Positions 14,535 to 15,399 of a stretch of DNA of 15,399 nt are shown piece by piece (position 1 is the first letter of the stretch; each line of letters opens with the position of its first letter). The DNA lies in contig JALWYR010000176.1 of NCBI GenBank assembly GCA_027003085.1, positions 1-15,399 on the forward strand, given 5' to 3'. The position numbers were made by a program, and so were the translations under genes. The stretch is from Flavobacteriales bacterium. GTDB taxonomy: Bacteria; Bacteroidota; Bacteroidia; Flavobacteriales; Flavobacteriaceae. The notes under the pieces are model-generated. The model did not search any database. It saw nothing but the letters and a program-made list of their open reading frames with translations, and was not told where the DNA came from.

Positions 14535-15399
14535 ATGATGAAAAAAGCGACTTTCCTTTTCCTGTTTTGGACCTTGTCCTTACAAGCCCAACACCGGTAT
14601 GACATCCTGCACATGGACGCCACGGTGCATATTGACACTTCCGGCCAGGTAAAAGGAACGGTGCAATACAACTTCCGGGCCTTGGAAAACACGGATACTT
14701 TGCGCTGGAATATCGGTGCGGGTATTCATTTGCAAAACGGCCCGAAATACGGAAAAATATATTTCCATCGCCGGGAAAAACAATTGCTTTTGACCGGCCG
14801 GTTCCGCAAAGGAAAATCCTACAAAATCCGGTTCGATTTTACAGGCCGTCCGCAAGCCGGTATGTATTTTACCGGTTGGAACACGGGTGCCGCCGTCCGC
14901 CAAGTGTGGACGCAAGGCCAAGGCAAAAACAACAGCAGTTGGATGCCCGGCAAGGACGATTTGAACGATAAATTCAGCTGGGAAATCCGTATCGGTTTTC
15001 CGGCCGGATACGAAGTAATAAGTAGTGGAATCCTTAAAGACAAAACGCACAAAGACCATGAAATAATATGGCACTATGTGCAAGACAAGCCGGCACCCTA
15101 TTACCTGCTGTTTGTGGGTGCGGGAAATTATACCGTGCGGCGCGACACGGCCGCCGGTATTCCGCAATGGCACTACGGCTACCCGGCCGACAGTGCTTCG
15201 TTGGTCGTAACCTACCGCTATGCCGACAGCATAATTCCCTGGCTGGAACAGGAAACGGGCACGCCATTTCCCTGGCCCGTATATCGTGAAATACCGCTAC
15301 GTGATTTTTTCTACGGCGGCATGGAAAACCTGGAAGCCACCACCTACAACGATGCCTACTACGTCAACGACACTTCCTTGGCCGACGGGCGGCCCTACA
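14535..15399 (+). CDS. M1 family metallopeptidase, N-terminal part (cut by window end)
   Basis: The frame from ATG 14535 (a second ATG follows at 14538) stays open to the last base, giving 288 residues. A signal peptide is present (hydrophobic FLFLFWTLSLQA then Q), so the enzyme is exported. The N-terminal beta domain follows, with VWTQGQGKNNSSWMPGKDD, the M1 landmark where a substrate-side loop meets the catalytic domain, and the exopeptidase motif GGMEN at residues 261-265 (usual form GAMEN). The zinc site HExxH-x18-E should lie just beyond the edge. It should cleave N-terminal residues from peptides in the periplasm. It is probably co-transcribed with ftcD, 28 nt upstream. Confidence 0.92.
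   Translation, partial: MMKKATFLFLFWTLSLQAQHRYDILHMDATVHIDTSGQVKGTVQYNFRALENTDTLRWNIGAGIHLQNGPKYGKIYFHRREKQLLLTGRFRKGKSYKIRFDFTGRPQAGMYFTGWNTGAAVRQVWTQGQGKNNSSWMPGKDDLNDKFSWEIRIGFPAGYEVISSGILKDKTHKDHEIIWHYVQDKPAPYYLLFVGAGNYTVRRDTAAGIPQWHYGYPADSASLVVTYRYADSIIPWLEQETGTPFPWPVYREIPLRDFFYGGMENLEATTYNDAYYVNDTSLADGRPY

Noticed and set aside
1..15399. CRISPR array, integrase or transposase
   Set aside because: No regularly spaced direct repeats and no recombinase motifs were seen on either strand.

Overview
The window looks like a piece of a Bacteroidota (Bacteroidetes) chromosome. This rests on promoter-like TAnnTTTG boxes at -7, scarce Shine-Dalgarno sequences, and proteins typical of that phylum: a fused FtcD, an S41 carboxy-terminal protease followed by a LuxE-like acyl-protein synthetase, an M1 peptidase with a Bacteroidota-style secretion signal, and a free-standing HupE/UreJ. 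Species cannot be told from the sequence. Base composition is a mosaic: visibly AT-rich accessory DNA at 1-1118 and 11960-12700, intermediate restriction-modification genes at 1635-3271, and more GC-rich core genes elsewhere, with ftcD the richest.

Region 1 (1-1165, accessory). The C-terminus of a Fic-family protein is followed by an imperfect hairpin. Next come a 51-residue Gly-rich protein missed by ordinary ORF calling, a DUF1643 protein, and a second hairpin with the same consensus. Both hairpins begin at or within the stop of the preceding gene and keep two A/C mismatches at the same stem positions. This resembles a mobile cassette bounded by folded recombination sites. Region 2 (1166-3271) has about 470 bp without a recognisable gene but with several hairpins, then a type II restriction endonuclease with an apparent one-base frameshift near its start, and an intact beta-class DNA methyltransferase.

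Region 3 (3326-3571) is a GC-rich dispersed repeat. A second copy lies inverted at 11778-11960, with nearly identical ends and unrelated hairpin-rich centres. Each copy sits 3' of a gene and is oriented in that gene's direction.

Region 4 (3596-9669, minus strand) is a tight gene chain: MMPL/RND exporter, HupE/UreJ, dCMP deaminase, S41 protease, LuxE-like synthetase, with overlaps of 4, 4 and 11 bp. It lies behind a tRNA-Leu(UAG) that has its own terminator. Region 5 (9716-11725, minus strand) is a three-gene envelope operon (TerB-like, lipoprotein, LolA-like periplasmic protein) with a visible promoter and terminator.

Region 6 (11960-12597, minus strand) is an AT-rich gene for an unknown two-helix membrane protein with a CxCxC motif, having its own promoter and ending in the second dispersed repeat. 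Region 7 (12782-15399, plus strand) is ftcD (histidine degradation and one-carbon metabolism) followed by the 5' part of an M1 aminopeptidase gene cut by the window edge. No CRISPR array, integrase or transposase was seen.
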